DNA of 35,493 bases from an uncultured Bacteroidales bacterium (GTDB lineage Bacteria; Bacteroidota; Bacteroidia; Bacteroidales; UBA932), in contig CALVDM010000023.1 of the NCBI GenBank assembly GCA_944326335.1, positions 1 to 35,493 of the forward strand, given 5' to 3'. How positions within the stretch are numbered: the stretch's first letter is position 1; each line of letters starts with the position of its first letter. Below are positions 34,293 to 35,493 of the stretch, in pieces. The notes under the pieces are model-generated. The model worked only from the letters and a program-made list of their open reading frames with translations. It was not told where the DNA came from and searched no databases. The position numbers and the translations under genes are program-made.

Positions 34293-34880
34293 TCACTTTA
34301 TCAGATTCAGGAATTCGTTGCGGGTTCTTTCGTCTTTCAGGAAGACTCCGGAGAATGCTGAAGTCGTGGTTATGGCGTTGGCTTTCTGCACCCCTCTTAT
34401 CTGCATGCATGTGTGTGCCGCCTCTATGACTACAGCCACGCCCAGAGGGTGCAATGTCTTCTGTATGCAGTCCCTAATCTGGACTGTGAGCCTTTCCTGT
34501 ACCTGAAGCCTCCTGGCGTACGTCTCCACGACACGGGCGATTTTGCTCAGTCCCGTGATGTAGCCGTCAGGTATGTATGCCACATGGGCCTTGCCGATGA
34601 ACGGCATGATGTGGTGCTCGCACGTGGAATACAGCTCGATATCCTTCACAAGCACCATCTGCCGGTATTCTTCCTTGAAAATAGCCCCTTTGATGATTTC
34701 CGCACCGTCCTGCCCGTAGCCTTGCGTCAGGAACTGAAGAGCCTTCGCAACCCTCTCGGGGGTTTTCAGAAGCCCTTCTCTGTCCGGGTCCTCTCCCAGA
34801 AGCCTGAGGATTTCCTTATAGTGGGATGCAATCCGGGCAGTAGTGTCGTCGGTATATTTTTCTTCCTTGATGTATGCCAT
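34293..34880 (-). CDS. folE: GTP cyclohydrolase I
   Basis: A 195-residue enzyme that converts GTP to 7,8-dihydroneopterin triphosphate, the first step of folate (and queuosine) synthesis. The zinc ligands are in place: C87 and H90 in '[11 protein letters not shown]', and C158 in '[11 protein letters not shown]'. '[22 protein letters not shown]' and '[12 protein letters not shown]' are conserved. The frame runs 39 codons further upstream, but that part includes the promoter; ATG 34880 gives the normal length. Its own promoter lies at 34932-34964, and the gene faces htpG tail to tail. Confidence 0.96.
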   Translation of the reverse strand: MAYIKEEKYTDDTTARIASHYKEILRLLGEDPDREGLLKTPERVAKALQFLTQGYGQDGAEIIKGAIFKEEYRQMVLVKDIELYSTCEHHIMPFIGKAHVAYIPDGYITGLSKIARVVETYARRLQVQERLTVQIRDCIQKTLHPLGVAVVIEAAHTCMQIRGVQKANAITTTSAFSGVFLKDERTRNEFLNLIK

Positions 34881-34931
34881 CTGCCAGAAACTGTTTATGG
34901 TGTGAAAATTGTTCAGCGTTTCACCCGTGCG

Positions 34932-34964
34932 CAAAATTAAGAATCTGTTTTGAATTTTAACAAA
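34932..34964 (-). promoter_or_regulatory. Promoter of folE
   Basis: Minus strand: TTTG (34961-34964), a 21-nt spacer, then TAATTTTG (34932-34939). Both elements are perfect. The -7 element is 51 bases upstream of the chosen ATG 34880. Confidence 0.7.
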
Positions 34965-34997
34965 AATTCTTCTATGGATTTTTTCAGTGTAAATCAT

Positions 34998-35218
34998 GCG
35001 GCATTCCGCCGGCCGGAAGACTCTGCAGCCCGTTTGCGGAATCCGGCAGATTCCCTCGGAGAACCTCCGCTGAATCTGTGTCCGAAAAATTCAAAACAGA
35101 TTCCGGCAAAAAAAATCCATCTTATATATTTTTTATATATATTTGCGTCCTGTTTGTTGGCAAGTCTTTTTGACTGACTTGTAAGGAGTTGGAAATTAAT
35201 ATAATAAACTTATAAACT
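34998..35218. other. Intergenic region between divergent folE and the DUF2795 gene
   Basis: AT-rich on its right half. It contains one copy of a recurrent motif, AATTCAAAACAGATTC (35088-35103), and the -7 element for the DUF2795 gene. A 75-codon frame (34950-35177) runs through it but has no support. Confidence 0.5.
35138..35145 (+). promoter_or_regulatory. Candidate -7 element for the DUF2795 gene
   Basis: TATATTTG, a perfect TAnnTTTG, 73 bases before the start codon; no clear TTTG lies 20 bases upstream. A GTAAGGAG sequence follows at about 35180, too far from the ATG to be its ribosome-binding site. Confidence 0.5.
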
Positions 35219-35440
35219 ATGTATTGGACACTTGAACTTGCGTATAGACTTGAGGATGCTCCCTGGCCTGCGACGAAAGAGGAACTTATCGACTATGCCA
35301 CACGTTCCGGAGCGCCTCTCGAAGTAGTTGAGAATCTTGAAGAACTTGAAGACGACGGAGAAATCTATGAAAGCATAGAAGACATCTGGCCCGACTATCC
35401 GACGAAGGATGACTTTTTCTTCAACGAGGAAGAATATTAA
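35219..35440 (+). CDS. Small acidic DUF2795-type protein
   Basis: A 73-residue protein starting 'MYWTLELAYRLEDAPWPATKEELIDYATRSGAP'. This is the DUF2795 pattern (L-E-.-A-P-W-P-A-T-K-.-E-L), with 'VVENLEELEDDGEIYESIEDIWPDYP' and an acidic, aromatic tail. It has no signal peptide. Similar small proteins are conserved in Bacteroidota and have no known function. It stands alone with its own -7 element and terminator, which suggests an abundantly expressed single-gene transcript. Confidence 0.85.
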   Translation: MYWTLELAYRLEDAPWPATKEELIDYATRSGAPLEVVENLEELEDDGEIYESIEDIWPDYPTKDDFFFNEEEY

Positions 35441-35445
35441 TTGAC

Positions 35446-35482
35446 AAAAACGGCTTCCAGGTACTCTGGAGGCCGTTTTTTT
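35446..35482 (+). terminator. Rho-independent terminator after the DUF2795 gene
   Basis: CGGCTTCCAG (35451-35460), loop GTACT, CTGGAGGCCG (35466-35475) with one G-U pair, then seven T. Flanking A's before the stem can extend pairing with the T's. It begins a few bases after the TAA stop. Confidence 0.93.
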
Positions 35483-35493
35483 ACTTATTAGTG

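Noticed and set aside
34881-34997. 39-codon upstream extension of folE
   Set aside because: It contains the folE promoter; ATG 34880 gives the normal family length.
34950-35177. 75-codon plus-strand frame left of the DUF2795 gene
   Set aside because: Overlaps promoter elements in both directions and shows no family pattern.

Overview
The window looks like a chromosomal segment of a moderately GC-rich member of the Bacteroidales (Bacteroidota). Three things point there. Several intergenic gaps carry the Bacteroidota-type promoter, TTTG (or GTTG/TTGG), a 20-21 nt spacer, then TAnnTTTG. Ribosome-binding sites are weak. The gene families (DUF2795, TIGR02757, Wza/Wzc plus a PHP phosphatase, an Rpn-family nuclease tail) are typical of that phylum. 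I cannot name a genus; an Alistipes-like or related lineage is plausible.

Layout. 1-271 is the C-terminal end of an Rpn/PD-(D/E)XK transposase-like protein cut by the window edge. From 6163 back to 289 on the minus strand lie a TIGR02757 protein, a zeta-toxin-like P-loop kinase, tldD, tldE, a SlyD-like FKBP isomerase with a Cys/His-rich tail, and an EamA transporter. From 11382 back to 6262 lies a two-gene unit: a 1219-residue DUF4062 + STAND-type NTPase + helical-repeat protein, followed by a 478-residue all-helical protein I do not recognise. This pair is the least ordinary part of the window. nnrD (NAD(P)HX repair) diverges from it, and pdxA-rnhA-recG follows on the minus strand.

From 16860 the plus strand is a long surface-polysaccharide and metabolism block: rmlA, rmlC, rmlD and rmlB (dTDP-L-rhamnose), a CMP-sugar synthetase-like gene, then a promoter and leader in front of aguA-aguB (agmatine to putrescine) and purT, then Wza-like export lipoprotein, Wzc-like tyrosine kinase and CpsB/YwqE-like phosphatase. 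A HAD hydrolase (minus) and an acyl-CoA/AMP ligase (plus) are divergent. The ligase overlaps the start of an exported protein gene whose signal peptide and body are in different frames. htpG follows a hairpin-rich leader and ends at a strong terminator. folE (minus) and a small DUF2795 protein with its own terminator close the window.

Functionally the window mixes housekeeping (DNA repair, cofactors, chaperone, folate), cell-envelope sugar and capsule assembly, and one candidate conflict or signalling NTPase unit. No tRNA, rRNA, CRISPR array or intact insertion sequence was seen.
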